A DNA stretch of 64,000 nt from Hahellaceae bacterium (GTDB lineage Bacteria; Pseudomonadota; Gammaproteobacteria; Pseudomonadales; Oleiphilaceae), in the NCBI GenBank assembly GCA_016716085.1, contig JADJWY010000001.1, positions 558,001 to 622,000 on the forward strand, written 5' to 3'. The notes beneath the pieces were generated by a model. The model was not told where the DNA came from and did not search any database. It saw nothing but the letters and a program-made list of their open reading frames with translations. Positions 17,741-26,729 of this stretch are shown here, piece after piece. Position 1 is the stretch's first letter; each line of letters starts with the position of its first letter. The translations under genes were made by a program, and so were the position numbers.

Positions 17741-17782
17741 CCCGCGAGCATTCACTGCAAATGCTCACGGGCTTTTTGTTTT
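17741..17782 (+). terminator. Rho-independent terminator after norB
   Basis: A 12-bp stem with one mismatch (CCCGCGAGCATT / AATGCTCACGGG, loop CACTGC) is followed by CTTTTTGTTTT. It lies 15 bases after the norB stop, so norCB may be made in excess over norQ and norD, which would then depend on read-through or on their own promoter. Confidence 0.8.
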
Positions 17783-17813
17783 AAGTAGTACAGAATTATC
17801 GGGTCGTACATGT

Positions 17814-18596
17814 ATGAGCGAAATCCCTTTCTACTCCCCGCAAACTAACGAAATCACCCTATTTGAACATGCTTTCCGCCACCAATTACCGGTGCTGCTC
17901 AAAGGTCCAACTGGTTGTGGAAAAACCCGGTTTGTTCGTCACATGGCCGCCCGTCTAGGCTTACCTCTTTATACCGTCGCTTGCCATGATGACCTCACCG
18001 CCGCCGATCTGGTGGGACGCCATCTGTTACAGGATGGCGATACCGTATGGAACGACGGCCCCCTGACACGCGCCGTTCGCGGGGGCGGTATCTGTTACCT
18101 GGATGAAGTGGTTGAAGCCCGCAAAGACACGACCGTCGTGCTTCACCCGCTTTCTGATGACCGGCGAGAACTACCGATAGAGCGAACCGGCGAAACCTTA
18201 CGTGCGCCGGACAACTTCATGCTGGTGGTGTCTTACAACCCCGGTTACCAGAACATGTTTAAAGGCATGAAACCCTCCACGCGTCAGCGGTTTGTTGCAA
18301 TGCGGTTTGACTTCCCGGCACCGGCTCTCGAGCGCGAGATTATCCAGACAGAAAGCGGCGTTGCCGGCCATCTGGCTGCACAGCTGGTTGAGGCCGCTCA
18401 AGCATTAAGACGTTTGCAGGATCACGATCTGGAAGAATCCGTTTCCACGCGCCTGCTGGTCTATTGTGCGAGCCTGATGCAGAGTGGCCTGGATTGGAAA
18501 ACCGCCTGCCGGGCTGCGATCGCCGAACCCCTTTCAGACGATGAAGCGACCGTCAACGCACTGATGCAGGTCCTTGGGGCCGTCATGGAGGGCTGA
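17814..18596 (+). CDS. norQ: NorQ, MoxR-family AAA+ ATPase for NO reductase activation
   Basis: AAA+ chaperone (260 residues) that works with the vWA protein NorD to insert the non-haem iron into NorB. Walker A is GPTGCGKT (31-38), Walker B is ICYLDEVVEA, and a sensor-type motif VVSYNPGYQ follows, as in NorQ/CbbQ/GvpN proteins. The gene lies after the norB terminator with only 31 bases between them and shows no strong ribosome-binding site. Two bases separate its stop from the next start, consistent with one unit through norD. Confidence 0.93.
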   Translation: MSEIPFYSPQTNEITLFEHAFRHQLPVLLKGPTGCGKTRFVRHMAARLGLPLYTVACHDDLTAADLVGRHLLQDGDTVWNDGPLTRAVRGGGICYLDEVVEARKDTTVVLHPLSDDRRELPIERTGETLRAPDNFMLVVSYNPGYQNMFKGMKPSTRQRFVAMRFDFPAPALEREIIQTESGVAGHLAAQLVEAAQALRRLQDHDLEESVSTRLLVYCASLMQSGLDWKTACRAAIAEPLSDDEATVNALMQVLGAVMEG

Positions 18597-18598
18597 GT

Positions 18599-18982
18599 AT
18601 GACGGATTCAGCAGAGCAGTTGGCCCGCAAAGGTGCAAACGCTTATCTCCTTTATCTGCTGAATATCAGCTTTCTGCCGGGACTGGCCTTTCTATTACAG
18701 ATTCGTCAGTACTATCGGTGCAAGGCGCTTCAAAATGCCGGAGCACTTCACCACACCCGTCAGGCACTCACCGCCAGTCTGTTGGCCGGACTGTTGCTCG
18801 CGGGTGTGAGCGGACTGATCGTTTTGGCTGGAGGTCTCCACTCGCCCTGGACCTGGGTAATTCTCATCCTCTATTTTACGCTGGGCCACACCCTGCTGAT
18901 TCTGATTGGCGTGGTCGGTTATATCAGGGTACGCAATCAGCGTCCCTTTGATCTCTTTGCACCGCGTAGCTGGTGGAGCTAG
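18599..18982 (+). CDS. Small three-helix membrane protein between norQ and norD
   Basis: A 127-residue integral membrane protein with three hydrophobic segments at about residues 15-36, 59-81 and 87-109, short charged linkers and a basic end (VRNQRPFDLFAPRSWW). Not confidently assigned; the layout resembles DUF4870-type small membrane proteins. It lies two bases after norQ and ends two bases before the norD start, so it is almost certainly expressed with them. A role in NO reductase maturation at the membrane is plausible from context only. It does not resemble NorE or NorF as far as can be judged by eye. Confidence 0.7.
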   Translation: MTDSAEQLARKGANAYLLYLLNISFLPGLAFLLQIRQYYRCKALQNAGALHHTRQALTASLLAGLLLAGVSGLIVLAGGLHSPWTWVILILYFTLGHTLLILIGVVGYIRVRNQRPFDLFAPRSWWS

Positions 18983-18984
18983 CC

Positions 18985-20820
18985 ATGGAAGAAGCCGTTG
19001 GAAAACTCTGGCATCGCTGGATCACGCGCGCTGCACAACCGGACTACCCCGAGGCGCGGGTCGAACTCAAACAAATACAGAAGCAGCTGGGTCTGTTTTT
19101 CCGCGCCTTTGGCGGAACCCCCGCCCTGTCCATTCAAGCGGCAACCCGTGAACAATGGCATGCACGACGCACGCTACTGTCCCGCATTGCAGGGCGAGAG
19201 TGGCAGGTTCAGTTTTGCTGGGTCGACGATGAAACGTTATATGTGCCCGGCAGCCTGGCACTTTACCCAGACAAAGCCTTAAACGAAGCGCTCTATTTCT
19301 GGCTCTGCGCCCTCGCCGCCACACAGGATCGTTCCAGCACAGCATGCTTGAACTGGCTCCCTCATAGTCAGACGCTAGTCATTAATACGCTGCGCCAGTG
19401 GCCAGGGCTCAACGCCGTCTACACTAGCCTGGCAATGGCGCACATCGCTCAGCGTCATATGCCGCCCCGCGAAGATCTGGCCCGCCAGGAGCAACACTTA
19501 CGCAGCCTTATTCTTAATCCTGAAGTGGGGGCGTCCGACATCATTGACCCCACCACGCTGGATCCAGTTCCGCTCTGGTTGCACCCCTTTCCGCCCCAGA
19601 AAGCAGCGCGAACGCAAACCCAACGCTCCGACATCACCTCCGACACTCATGAAGTCAAAGAGGTTGAAACCCATCACCGCCGGGCAGCCAAGCGCAAGGA
19701 ACATAACAAGGAAAACGAAGGGCTGTTGGCCTTTCGACTCGAAAGCCTGTTTTCGTGGGCCGAATTTACCCAGGTCGATCGTCCGCACGAAGAAGATGAG
19801 GACATGGAAGCTGAAAAAGCGGCGAATGATCTGGATGAATTTGCCGTTTCTAACAGCTCAGGCCAGGTCAAACAGCGGCTCAAGTTCGACCTGGATTTAC
19901 CCGGATCGGATTACGATGACTTTTGCCTCCTGCATGGGATGACGACCCCCGAATGGGACTATCGCAAACAGCTTATGCAGGACAACCACTGCCAGATTGA
20001 GTGGATGCAGTCGCGCGAAACACCCGAAATCTCCCTGCCCAACCATTTGCGAAAACCGGCAAGACGCATTCGCGCCTTCTTCGAGCACCTGCGCATCGAC
20101 AAACAGTGGCTGCGCGGGCAAGCCCAAGGGAGTGAAATCGACTGGGATGCGTACCTCAGCGCCGTCACTGCCTGGAAGCTGGGTCACAAAGAAGCCTCGA
20201 CGGGCCTCTTCAAGGAAATGCGCCGTCATCACCGAAATCTGAGCTGTCTTTTGCTGGCCGATTTGTCGCTGTCGACCGAAGCGGCCGTCGATGACGAACA
20301 CCAGGTGATTGATGTGATTCGGGATGGGCTATTTTTAATGTCGGAAGCCATGCAGGCGACCGGCGACCGTCACGCCATCGCGGGTTTTTCCTCCCGCCAC
20401 CGGCACCAGGTGCGTTATTACCCGATTAAAGGCTTCAATGAGGGGCTCAACAATCAAGTCCGTGGGCGCATTCAGGCAATTCGCCCCGGATTATACACCC
20501 GTATGGGGGCCGCCATTCGGGTCGCCTCGCAGCAATTGGCCAGGGAAAAATCCAACGTCCGTCTGCTGCTCCTGCTCTCGGATGGCAAGCCCAATGATGT
20601 AGACCGGTACGATGGTCGCTACGGGATCGAGGATACTCGCAAGGCGATTCAGGAGGCGCATCAGGCCGGCATAACGCCGTTCTGCATTACGATCGACAAC
20701 CGGGCCAATGAATACCTACCCTACCTGTTCGGACAAAAAAACTACGTGGTCATCCGCAACGCCAAACAGTTGCCACAGCAACTCCCGCAACTTTACGCTC
20801 GCTTAACTGAATCGCTGTAG
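18985..20820 (+). CDS. norD: NorD, vWA-domain NO reductase activation protein
   Basis: Partner of NorQ in loading iron into NorB. The 611-residue protein has a long N-terminal part with a charged acidic stretch (about residues 220-290), and a C-terminal von Willebrand A domain with the metal-binding DLSLSTEA motif, LLLLLSDGKPNDVDRYDGRYG and GITPFCITIDN. The ATG at 18985 with GTGGAG upstream was preferred over a GTG at 18973 that overlaps the membrane-protein gene. A bidirectional hairpin follows the stop and separates it from nirS. Confidence 0.94.
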   Translation: MEEAVGKLWHRWITRAAQPDYPEARVELKQIQKQLGLFFRAFGGTPALSIQAATREQWHARRTLLSRIAGREWQVQFCWVDDETLYVPGSLALYPDKALNEALYFWLCALAATQDRSSTACLNWLPHSQTLVINTLRQWPGLNAVYTSLAMAHIAQRHMPPREDLARQEQHLRSLILNPEVGASDIIDPTTLDPVPLWLHPFPPQKAARTQTQRSDITSDTHEVKEVETHHRRAAKRKEHNKENEGLLAFRLESLFSWAEFTQVDRPHEEDEDMEAEKAANDLDEFAVSNSSGQVKQRLKFDLDLPGSDYDDFCLLHGMTTPEWDYRKQLMQDNHCQIEWMQSRETPEISLPNHLRKPARRIRAFFEHLRIDKQWLRGQAQGSEIDWDAYLSAVTAWKLGHKEASTGLFKEMRRHHRNLSCLLLADLSLSTEAAVDDEHQVIDVIRDGLFLMSEAMQATGDRHAIAGFSSRHRHQVRYYPIKGFNEGLNNQVRGRIQAIRPGLYTRMGAAIRVASQQLAREKSNVRLLLLLSDGKPNDVDRYDGRYGIEDTRKAIQEAHQAGITPFCITIDNRANEYLPYLFGQKNYVVIRNAKQLPQQLPQLYARLTESL

Positions 20821-20832
20821 CCGAGCACAAAA

Positions 20833-20856
20833 AAACGCCGCTATGAAGCGGCGTTT
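20833..20856. terminator. Bidirectional terminator between norD and nirS
   Basis: AAACGCCGC-TATGAA-GCGGCGTTT forms a perfect 9-bp stem between the convergent stops. A run of A on the left flank supplies a U tract for nirS transcripts on the minus strand; the plus-strand U tract is only three bases. Confidence 0.8.
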
Positions 20857-20883
20857 AAAGTAGGCTAAACCGTCATCCTGATC

Positions 20884-23007
20884 TTAGTAGATATCCTTGA
20901 CCGTATTGGTGACGTTGAACTTACCGGTCGGCGTAATCAGGCGATCATCTTTAATCACCTTCTTCAGCTTACGGGTCTTGTCATCAACCACCACAATGGC
21001 AGATTTCTGGGTCTTGCCGTTCCAAACCGAGAACCAAACTTCATCACCGGCGGCGTTGTACTCCGGTTGAACGACACGCTTGGCGCCTTCACCGACATCG
21101 GCCCACTCGGCGATGGGTAGCACATCAAAGCCCTTGTCCAGATTGTTTACGTCAAACACCGCAACGCTTTGGCTGACTTTAGGATCCGGATTCAAGGGTG
21201 AGTCGACCCACAGATTCTTTGAGTTGGGATGCGATTTCACGAACAGTGAACCACCGCCCTGACCTTTCAACACCCGAACCACTTTCCAGGCATTGTCCTT
21301 GTGTTTTTCAGGATCCGTACCGAGGAAGGTGATCTTGTCATTACCCAGTGCGCTGGTAACCCAGACCGGACCGAATTTCGGATCGACAAGGTTGGCACCA
21401 CGGCCAGGATGGGGGATCTTGTCCACATCGGTCAACGCCACCAGTTTGCGATCCTTGGAATCGACCACCGCAATCTTGTCAGACTGGTTCGCCGCCGTCA
21501 GGAAGTAGCGATGCGTGGCATCCCAGCCACCGTCATGCAGGAAGCGTGCAGCCCCAATGGTTTTCACCTGCAGGTTGTCGAGATCCTCGTAGTTCACCAG
21601 CAAGATCTTACCGGTTTCTTTCACGTTGACGATGAACTCCGGGTGCTGGTGAGAGGCCACAATCGCGGCAACGCGGGGCTCAGGATGGTAGTCCTGCGTA
21701 TCCACTGTCATACCCCGGGTAGACACAATCTTCAATGGCTCCAGGGTATCGCCTTCCATGACCACGTACTGAGGCGGCCAGTAGGAACCCGCAATGGCAT
21801 ACTTATCTTCATACCCTTTGTACTTGGAGGTTTCAACCGAACGCGCTTCGAGACCCACCTTGATCGTTGCAACGATTTCCGGCTTCGCCATCCACAAATC
21901 AATCATGTCAATTTTTGCATCACGACCGATGGTGAAAATGTAGCGGCCTGAAGCGGACGTGCGCGAAATGTGCACCGCATAACCGGTCTTGACGATGTTG
22001 ATGATTTGCTTGGTATCGCCGTCGATCAGCGCCACTTCACCCGAGTCACGCAAGGTGACCGAGAAGATATTGGCGATGTTGTAGTTGTTTTCCTTCTTCG
22101 TCGGACGTTTCTCCGGTGGAACAACCACTTTCCACGTTTCCTTCATTTCCTTCATGCCCCATTCCGGCGGCATCGGCGGTTCATGCTGAAGGTAACGCGC
22201 CATGATGTCGATCTGCTGATCGGTCATATCGCCGCTGGTGCCCCAGTTTGGCATCCCTGCGGGAGAACCATAGGTAATCAGGGTCTTCAGGTAATCCGTC
22301 CCCTTCTCGCGGGTGATATCCGTCGTCAGCGACTTACCGGTCGCCCCTTTACGCAGTACCCCGTGACAGCCCGCACAGCGCTCAAAAAACACCTTTTTGG
22401 CGTAGTCAAACTCTTCAGTGGTCATGGCAGGGCCGTCCGACGTCACCATATTTTTGGCTGATTTCGGATCAATCCCACTTGGCGCGCCTTTGTAGGCCAA
22501 CTCGGTATCCGTCGTGGTGTGAACACCCGCCTCTGTTTTACCCGTACGAGCTGCGGTAACTGCGCCCACGGCAATACCCCCACCGGCATTCCCCCAGGAA
22601 TTCAACACATAGTTGAGGACGTCTGCCACTTCCCGATCTTTCATGTAGCTGAAATTAGGCATGACGTTATTGTAATCAACGCCATTCACCGTAATCTTGC
22701 CACTCAGACCCTTCAGGACAACTTCAATCGCTTTTTGAGGATCTTTGGTAAAGTAGTCCGACTTCGCCAATGGAGGGAACGCACCCGCCATCCCCTGGCC
22801 GGTGGCCTGGTGGCACCCACTGCAATATTTGGTATAGAGGGCTTCGCCCCGCTTGATGGACTCCTGTAAGGCCGCACCTGTTTCTGCTTCATGGACTGCT
22901 GTTGCTGACGCCGCCCATACCGGACTGACGGGCGATACCATCAGTCCGACACTCAGGGCACCGGCAATGCCAGACCACCGTCGTTTAGTCTTCTTGGTTA
23001 TTGTCAT
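20884..23007 (-). CDS. nirS: Cytochrome cd1 nitrite reductase with an extra N-terminal haem c domain
   Basis: Periplasmic enzyme that reduces nitrite to NO. It is 707 residues, about 110-140 longer than the usual NirS. After a signal peptide (cut near VWAASA, residue 33) there are two cytochrome c domains: CSGCH at 62-66 within an added domain, and CAGCH at 211-215, which is the normal cd1 haem c domain. The eight-bladed haem d1 propeller follows, with the active-site histidines in VASHQHPEFIVNV and FLHDGGWD, and ends at TNTVKDIY. The added domain could act as a built-in electron donor. No separate nirM is seen. The gene is divergent from the d1 synthesis operon and convergent with norD. Confidence 0.95.
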   Translation of the reverse strand: MTITKKTKRRWSGIAGALSVGLMVSPVSPVWAASATAVHEAETGAALQESIKRGEALYTKYCSGCHQATGQGMAGAFPPLAKSDYFTKDPQKAIEVVLKGLSGKITVNGVDYNNVMPNFSYMKDREVADVLNYVLNSWGNAGGGIAVGAVTAARTGKTEAGVHTTTDTELAYKGAPSGIDPKSAKNMVTSDGPAMTTEEFDYAKKVFFERCAGCHGVLRKGATGKSLTTDITREKGTDYLKTLITYGSPAGMPNWGTSGDMTDQQIDIMARYLQHEPPMPPEWGMKEMKETWKVVVPPEKRPTKKENNYNIANIFSVTLRDSGEVALIDGDTKQIINIVKTGYAVHISRTSASGRYIFTIGRDAKIDMIDLWMAKPEIVATIKVGLEARSVETSKYKGYEDKYAIAGSYWPPQYVVMEGDTLEPLKIVSTRGMTVDTQDYHPEPRVAAIVASHQHPEFIVNVKETGKILLVNYEDLDNLQVKTIGAARFLHDGGWDATHRYFLTAANQSDKIAVVDSKDRKLVALTDVDKIPHPGRGANLVDPKFGPVWVTSALGNDKITFLGTDPEKHKDNAWKVVRVLKGQGGGSLFVKSHPNSKNLWVDSPLNPDPKVSQSVAVFDVNNLDKGFDVLPIAEWADVGEGAKRVVQPEYNAAGDEVWFSVWNGKTQKSAIVVVDDKTRKLKKVIKDDRLITPTGKFNVTNTVKDIY

Positions 23008-23211
23008 GATCTTCCTCCGTATTTAACCGGCCTATCAACCGGCATTTCGCGCTTATGAAAGGTCGACTCGGTGTGCAGATCCGCAGGTGCCGGACAACTC
23101 CAACCCTTCTTTAAAGCTCTGTTTTCACCAGACTATAATCCAAACATCAATGCTTGTGTCCCGGTATACCCATAAAGAGTTATGGTGAACCCGATCGAGT
23201 CGGAAAAATAA

Positions 23212-23223
23212 TGATTCATGTCA
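23212..23223. promoter_or_regulatory. Imperfect FNR/DNR-like box between nirS and nirC
   Basis: TGAT-TCAT-GTCA shares the core TGAT-N4-GTCA with the box upstream of norC. It lies 55-66 bases before the nirC ATG (23278) and about 205 bases before nirS. Flanking bases depart from consensus (ATGAT...GTCAG), so this is a candidate only. The rest of the 270-base intergenic region 23008-23277 shows no other clear element. Confidence 0.35.
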
Positions 23224-23277
23224 GGTTTGCACCTGTTTGACTCCACGACCGCCTTTTTCGTGAATAGACTAGCCAGC

Positions 23278-23595
23278 ATGAAGATAATTTTTGGGGTGCT
23301 GATCAGCTTACTGTTTCTGTCCGTGTTTGCTTATGCAGACGCGCCGGAGGACACTCGCCAGAAAGAAATTCAGCACCTTATCCGCCATGACTGTGGCTCC
23401 TGCCACGGACTCACGCGCAAAGGAGGGCTGGGACCGGATTTGCTGCCCGAACGTTTACAGACGATTGCCGCTGACGCTTTATTTGCGACCATCAAGTTTG
23501 GACGCCCTGGAACGCCGATGCCACCCTGGCAGGACTTTTTCACCGACGATGAAATTCATTGGATCGTCGAACAATTACAAGAAGGACGTGAGTGA
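23278..23595 (+). CDS. nirC: NirC-type small cytochrome c
   Basis: A 105-residue periplasmic c-type cytochrome with a signal peptide (KIIFGVLISLLFLSVFAYA) and a single haem site C39-x-x-C42-H43 (CGSCH). NirC proteins can donate electrons to NirS and have been tied to the last oxidation in haem d1 formation. The ATG at 23278, directly before the signal peptide, was preferred over an upstream ATG at 23218 that would add 20 residues and overlap the FNR-like box. It overlaps nirF by one base. Confidence 0.85.
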   Translation: MKIIFGVLISLLFLSVFAYADAPEDTRQKEIQHLIRHDCGSCHGLTRKGGLGPDLLPERLQTIAADALFATIKFGRPGTPMPPWQDFFTDDEIHWIVEQLQEGRE

Positions 23596-24812
23596 TGAAG
23601 CACGCCATTTTTCGAAGTCTGACGTTACTGCCCTGGCTCGCGCTGGCCGCAGGCTGTGCAGTTGCGCCCGACGTAACCCCACCCAAATCCGCCATGTCGA
23701 TCGAACTCCGCGGGACCGGCGATCTCGGCCTCGTTATTGAACGTGAAACAGGCTCGGTCCAGATCATCAATACAACCCAGCAGAAGACGCTTGCCGCTAT
23801 TCAGGGGCTGGGTGACCTCTCCCACGCGTCCGTCGTCTTTTCCAGGGATGAGCGTTACGCCTATGTGTTCGGGCGTGATGGCGGTCTCACCAAGGTCGAT
23901 CTGCTGACCCAGACGATCGACAAACGTATCATTCAAGGGGGCAACAGTATCGGTGGTGCCATCAGTCAGGACGGGTCCATTATTGCCGTGTCTAACTATG
24001 AACCGGGTGGCGTCAAACTGTTTGATAGCCAGACGCTGGAGCAGATCGCCGACATTCCGGCCGAATACGCGCCTGGAAAGTTTTCTAAAACCGTCGGGCT
24101 GGTCGATGCTCCCGGACACCGATTCGTCTTCAGCCTCTATGATGGCGGCGAGATCTGGCTGGTAGACGCCTCGAACCGATCCGACATTAAGACGACCCGT
24201 TATCAAAACGTCGGCCTCCAGCCTTACGATGCACTGATGAGCCCTGATGGTCGCTATTACGTTGCCGGACTTTTCGGTGAGGATGGGATGGCCCGTTTGG
24301 ATTTATGGCACCCAGAGAGCGGCGTCACCCGCATTCTGCAGGACTACGGAAAGGGCGAAGCAAAAATGCCCGTCTACAAAATGCCCCATCTTGAAGGCTG
24401 GGCCATCGCCGGTAATCAAGCCTTCTTTCCCGCCGTGGGCCGCAATGAAGTCCTGGTGATGGACATGAATACCTGGCAACTGACCGGCAAGATTCCCGTA
24501 CATGGCCAACCCGTTTTCGTCATGGCGCAACCAGACAATCGTCATGTCTGGGTCAACTTTGCCCTGCCCCATAACGACACCGTGCAGGTCATCGATACCG
24601 AAAGCCATCAGATCGTCCGTCAACTGACACCCGGCAAGGGCGTTCTGCACATGGAATTCACGCCGCGGGGAGAACAGGTCTGGTTATCGGTACGGGATGA
24701 AAATCAGCTGCAGGTCTACGACACCCTGAGCGGCAAATTGCTCAAACAACTACCGGCACAGGCGCCCAGCGGTATTTTCTTCAGCGCACGCGCTCACGAG
24801 ACAGGTCTGTAA
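23595..24812 (+). CDS. nirF: NirF, haem d1 biosynthesis lipoprotein
   Basis: Periplasmic dihydro-haem d1 dehydrogenase-type protein of the d1 pathway. The 405-residue product has a lipoprotein signal with lipobox LAAGC (Cys21), then a beta-propeller similar to the d1 domain of NirS, with repeated short strands such as YAYVFGRDGGLTKVDLL and FVFSLYDGGEIWLVD. It starts one base inside the nirC stop; an in-frame GTG lies one codon earlier. Two bases separate it from nirD. Confidence 0.92.
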   Translation: MKHAIFRSLTLLPWLALAAGCAVAPDVTPPKSAMSIELRGTGDLGLVIERETGSVQIINTTQQKTLAAIQGLGDLSHASVVFSRDERYAYVFGRDGGLTKVDLLTQTIDKRIIQGGNSIGGAISQDGSIIAVSNYEPGGVKLFDSQTLEQIADIPAEYAPGKFSKTVGLVDAPGHRFVFSLYDGGEIWLVDASNRSDIKTTRYQNVGLQPYDALMSPDGRYYVAGLFGEDGMARLDLWHPESGVTRILQDYGKGEAKMPVYKMPHLEGWAIAGNQAFFPAVGRNEVLVMDMNTWQLTGKIPVHGQPVFVMAQPDNRHVWVNFALPHNDTVQVIDTESHQIVRQLTPGKGVLHMEFTPRGEQVWLSVRDENQLQVYDTLSGKLLKQLPAQAPSGIFFSARAHETGL

Positions 24813-24814
24813 AC

Positions 24815-25279
24815 ATGGTCACCTCACTTGCACGTCGATTACTGGATCGTTATCAAAAAGGGCTTCCGGTCTGTAGCCGCCCCTATGCGGTGATGGCCGC
24901 TGAGCTGGGCGTCACGGAAAGCGAGCTTCTTGACTGTCTTCTCCACTTACAACAGGATCGTGTGATCACCCGCGTCGGGCCGGTATTTGACCACCACAAG
25001 GCCGGTGCCAGTACGCTTGCCGCACTCGCGGTTCCACCGGAGCGGCTGAAAGCGATTGCGGATTACGTCAGCCATTTCGATGGCGTGAACCATAACTACG
25101 CCCGAGAGCACGATTTCAACCTCTGGTTTGTCGTCACCGCTGGCGATCAGGATGCCCTTCAGAACACCCTGAAACGCATCGAAACTGAAACACAGATGCC
25201 GATGTTGGTACTACCGATGGAAAAAGGCTATCACATTGATCTGGGCTTCAAACTGGCCTGGTCGGAGGACGCCCGATGA
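24815..25279 (+). CDS. nirD: NirD, sirohaem decarboxylase subunit
   Basis: One of four paralogous AsnC/Lrp-like proteins (NirD, L, G, H) that decarboxylate sirohaem to didecarboxysirohaem for haem d1. The 154-residue protein has the winged-helix start (GLPVCSRPYAVMAAELG) and the C-terminal part with RVGPVFDHHKAG, HNYAREHDFNLWFVV and a final YHIDLGFKL. The sequence HNYAREH contains the histidine expected in the catalytic NirD/NirG type. It overlaps nirL by four bases (ATGA). Confidence 0.88.
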   Translation: MVTSLARRLLDRYQKGLPVCSRPYAVMAAELGVTESELLDCLLHLQQDRVITRVGPVFDHHKAGASTLAALAVPPERLKAIADYVSHFDGVNHNYAREHDFNLWFVVTAGDQDALQNTLKRIETETQMPMLVLPMEKGYHIDLGFKLAWSEDAR

Positions 25280-25785
25280 ATCAAATTGCTTTTCCCGGCC
25301 TTAACGAACGCGAACAGGAGCGCCTTAAAGCCGCCATTCAGGATGGCCTGCCTCTTTGCCCACAACCCTGGCTGCGCCTGGCAAATGATCTGGGGCTGAG
25401 TGAAGCCCAGGTCATGCATCAGGTTCAATTGTGGACGCAGGAAGGCATGATCAAGCGGATGGGGCTGGTGGTGCGTCACCATGCCCTTGGCTACCGCGCC
25501 AACGCCATGGTGGTGTGGAATGTGCCTGAAGATGCAGTGGACGCACTGGGTGAGCGTCTGAGACAGAGCCCCTACGTCAATCTCTGCTATCGCCGTCGCC
25601 GTCAGCTGCCGGACTGGCCCTATAACCTCTACTGTATGATTCACGGCAAGGATCGCGCGGCGGTAAAAGCCCAGATTCAGGAGCTGATCCTGACCCAGCA
25701 GTTACAGGCGTATCCCCACGCCATCCTTTTCAGCAATCAGCAGTTCAAACAGACAGGAGGTCATTATGCTCGATGTGCCCACTGA
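25276..25785 (+). CDS. nirL: NirL, sirohaem decarboxylase subunit
   Basis: Second Lrp-like paralogue of the haem d1 set (169 residues): GLPLCPQPWLRLANDLGLSE, KRMGLVVRHHALGYRANAM, RQLPDWPYNLYCMIHGKDR and the terminal FKQTGGHY. The DWPYNLYCMIHG segment distinguishes the NirL/NirH pair from NirD/NirG. The start overlaps nirD by four bases and the 3' end overlaps nirG by 20 bases. Confidence 0.85.
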   Translation: MNQIAFPGLNEREQERLKAAIQDGLPLCPQPWLRLANDLGLSEAQVMHQVQLWTQEGMIKRMGLVVRHHALGYRANAMVVWNVPEDAVDALGERLRQSPYVNLCYRRRRQLPDWPYNLYCMIHGKDRAAVKAQIQELILTQQLQAYPHAILFSNQQFKQTGGHYARCAH

Positions 25786-26233
25786 AATGCTCGACCTGAC
25801 CGACCGGCGCCTGATCAATCGCCTGCAGGACGGTCTCCCTATCACCGACACCCCTTACCAGGCCATCGCCGATGAATTGGGACTCAGTGAAGCAGACGTT
25901 CTGACGCGGATTGCGTCCCTGCTTGAGCGCAAGGTGCTCAGCCGCTTTGGCCCCATGTATAACGCCGAAAAGCTCGGCGGTGGCCTGGCGCTGGCGGCGA
26001 TGGAAATTCCGGAAACCGACTTTGAGCGGGTCAACACCATCATCAATGCACTGCCTGAAATCGCACATAACTACCAGCGTGACCACCGTTTCAATATGTG
26101 GTTTGTCATCGCCACCGAGTCACCTGAAGCGGTTGAGGCGACGGCAGCCACCATTGAAAACGCGACGGGTTATCACGTTTACTGCATGCCCAAACGGGAG
26201 GAATTTTATGTTGGACTGCGCTTTGCCGTCTGA
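25766..26233 (+). CDS. nirG: NirG, sirohaem decarboxylase subunit
   Basis: Third Lrp-like paralogue (155 residues): GLPITDTPYQAIADELGLSE, SRFGPMYNAEKLGGG, HNYQRDHRFNMWFVI and a terminal EFYVGLRFAV. The HNYQRDHRFNMW segment pairs it with NirD. The start was set at ATG 25766, which has a perfect AGGAGG five bases upstream, placing it inside the nirL coding region. The end overlaps nirH by 26 bases. Confidence 0.86.
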   Translation: MLDVPTEMLDLTDRRLINRLQDGLPITDTPYQAIADELGLSEADVLTRIASLLERKVLSRFGPMYNAEKLGGGLALAAMEIPETDFERVNTIINALPEIAHNYQRDHRFNMWFVIATESPEAVEATAATIENATGYHVYCMPKREEFYVGLRFAV

Positions 26234-26726
26234 GGCAGACAGCTATCAACTGACCCGCATGGATCGCAAACTGATCCAGCTCACCCAGGAAGGCCTGCCG
26301 CTGGTCAGTCGGCCCTTCCACCAATTGGCCGATCAGCTTGGTGTTACCGCGAGTGAAGTACAGGCACGTTTTGCCCGCATGCAGGCGTTCGGCGTGCTTC
26401 GACGCATTGCCGCCGTGCCCAACCATTATCGCCTCGGCTACAAAGCCAACGGCATGACCGTATGGGATGTACCCGACGACCGGGTCGCGGAGCTGGGGCA
26501 ACGAATCGGGGCGCTGGATTTTGTCAGCCATTGCTACGAACGGCCGCGCCACCTCCCGGACTGGCGCTACAACCTCTTTGCCATGGTACACGGCCACAGC
26601 CGGGACGATGTAAAAGACCATATCGCTGAAATTGCGGAATTGCTGGGCAGTGCAAATCGGGCGAGCGATGTACTGTATTCGACACGCATCCTGAAAAAAA
26701 CCGGCTTGAGACTCAAAGGGGACTAA
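26208..26726 (+). CDS. nirH: NirH, sirohaem decarboxylase subunit
   Basis: Fourth Lrp-like paralogue (172 residues): GLPLVSRPFHQLADQLGV, LRRIAAVPNHYRLGYKANG, HLPDWRYNLFAMVHGHSRD and a terminal LKKTGLRLKG. The DWRYNLFAMVHG segment pairs it with NirL. ATG 26208 with GGGAGGAA just upstream was chosen, which makes it overlap nirG; a longer frame further 5' is not supported. Four bases of spacing separate it from nirJ. Confidence 0.86.
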   Translation: MLDCALPSEADSYQLTRMDRKLIQLTQEGLPLVSRPFHQLADQLGVTASEVQARFARMQAFGVLRRIAAVPNHYRLGYKANGMTVWDVPDDRVAELGQRIGALDFVSHCYERPRHLPDWRYNLFAMVHGHSRDDVKDHIAEIAELLGSANRASDVLYSTRILKKTGLRLKGD

Positions 26727-26729
26727 TCC

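Noticed and set aside
23218..23277. A longer NirC starting at 23218
   Set aside because: The added 20 residues would put charged and aromatic residues before the signal peptide and would overlap the FNR-like site; the ATG at 23278 starts directly at the signal peptide.
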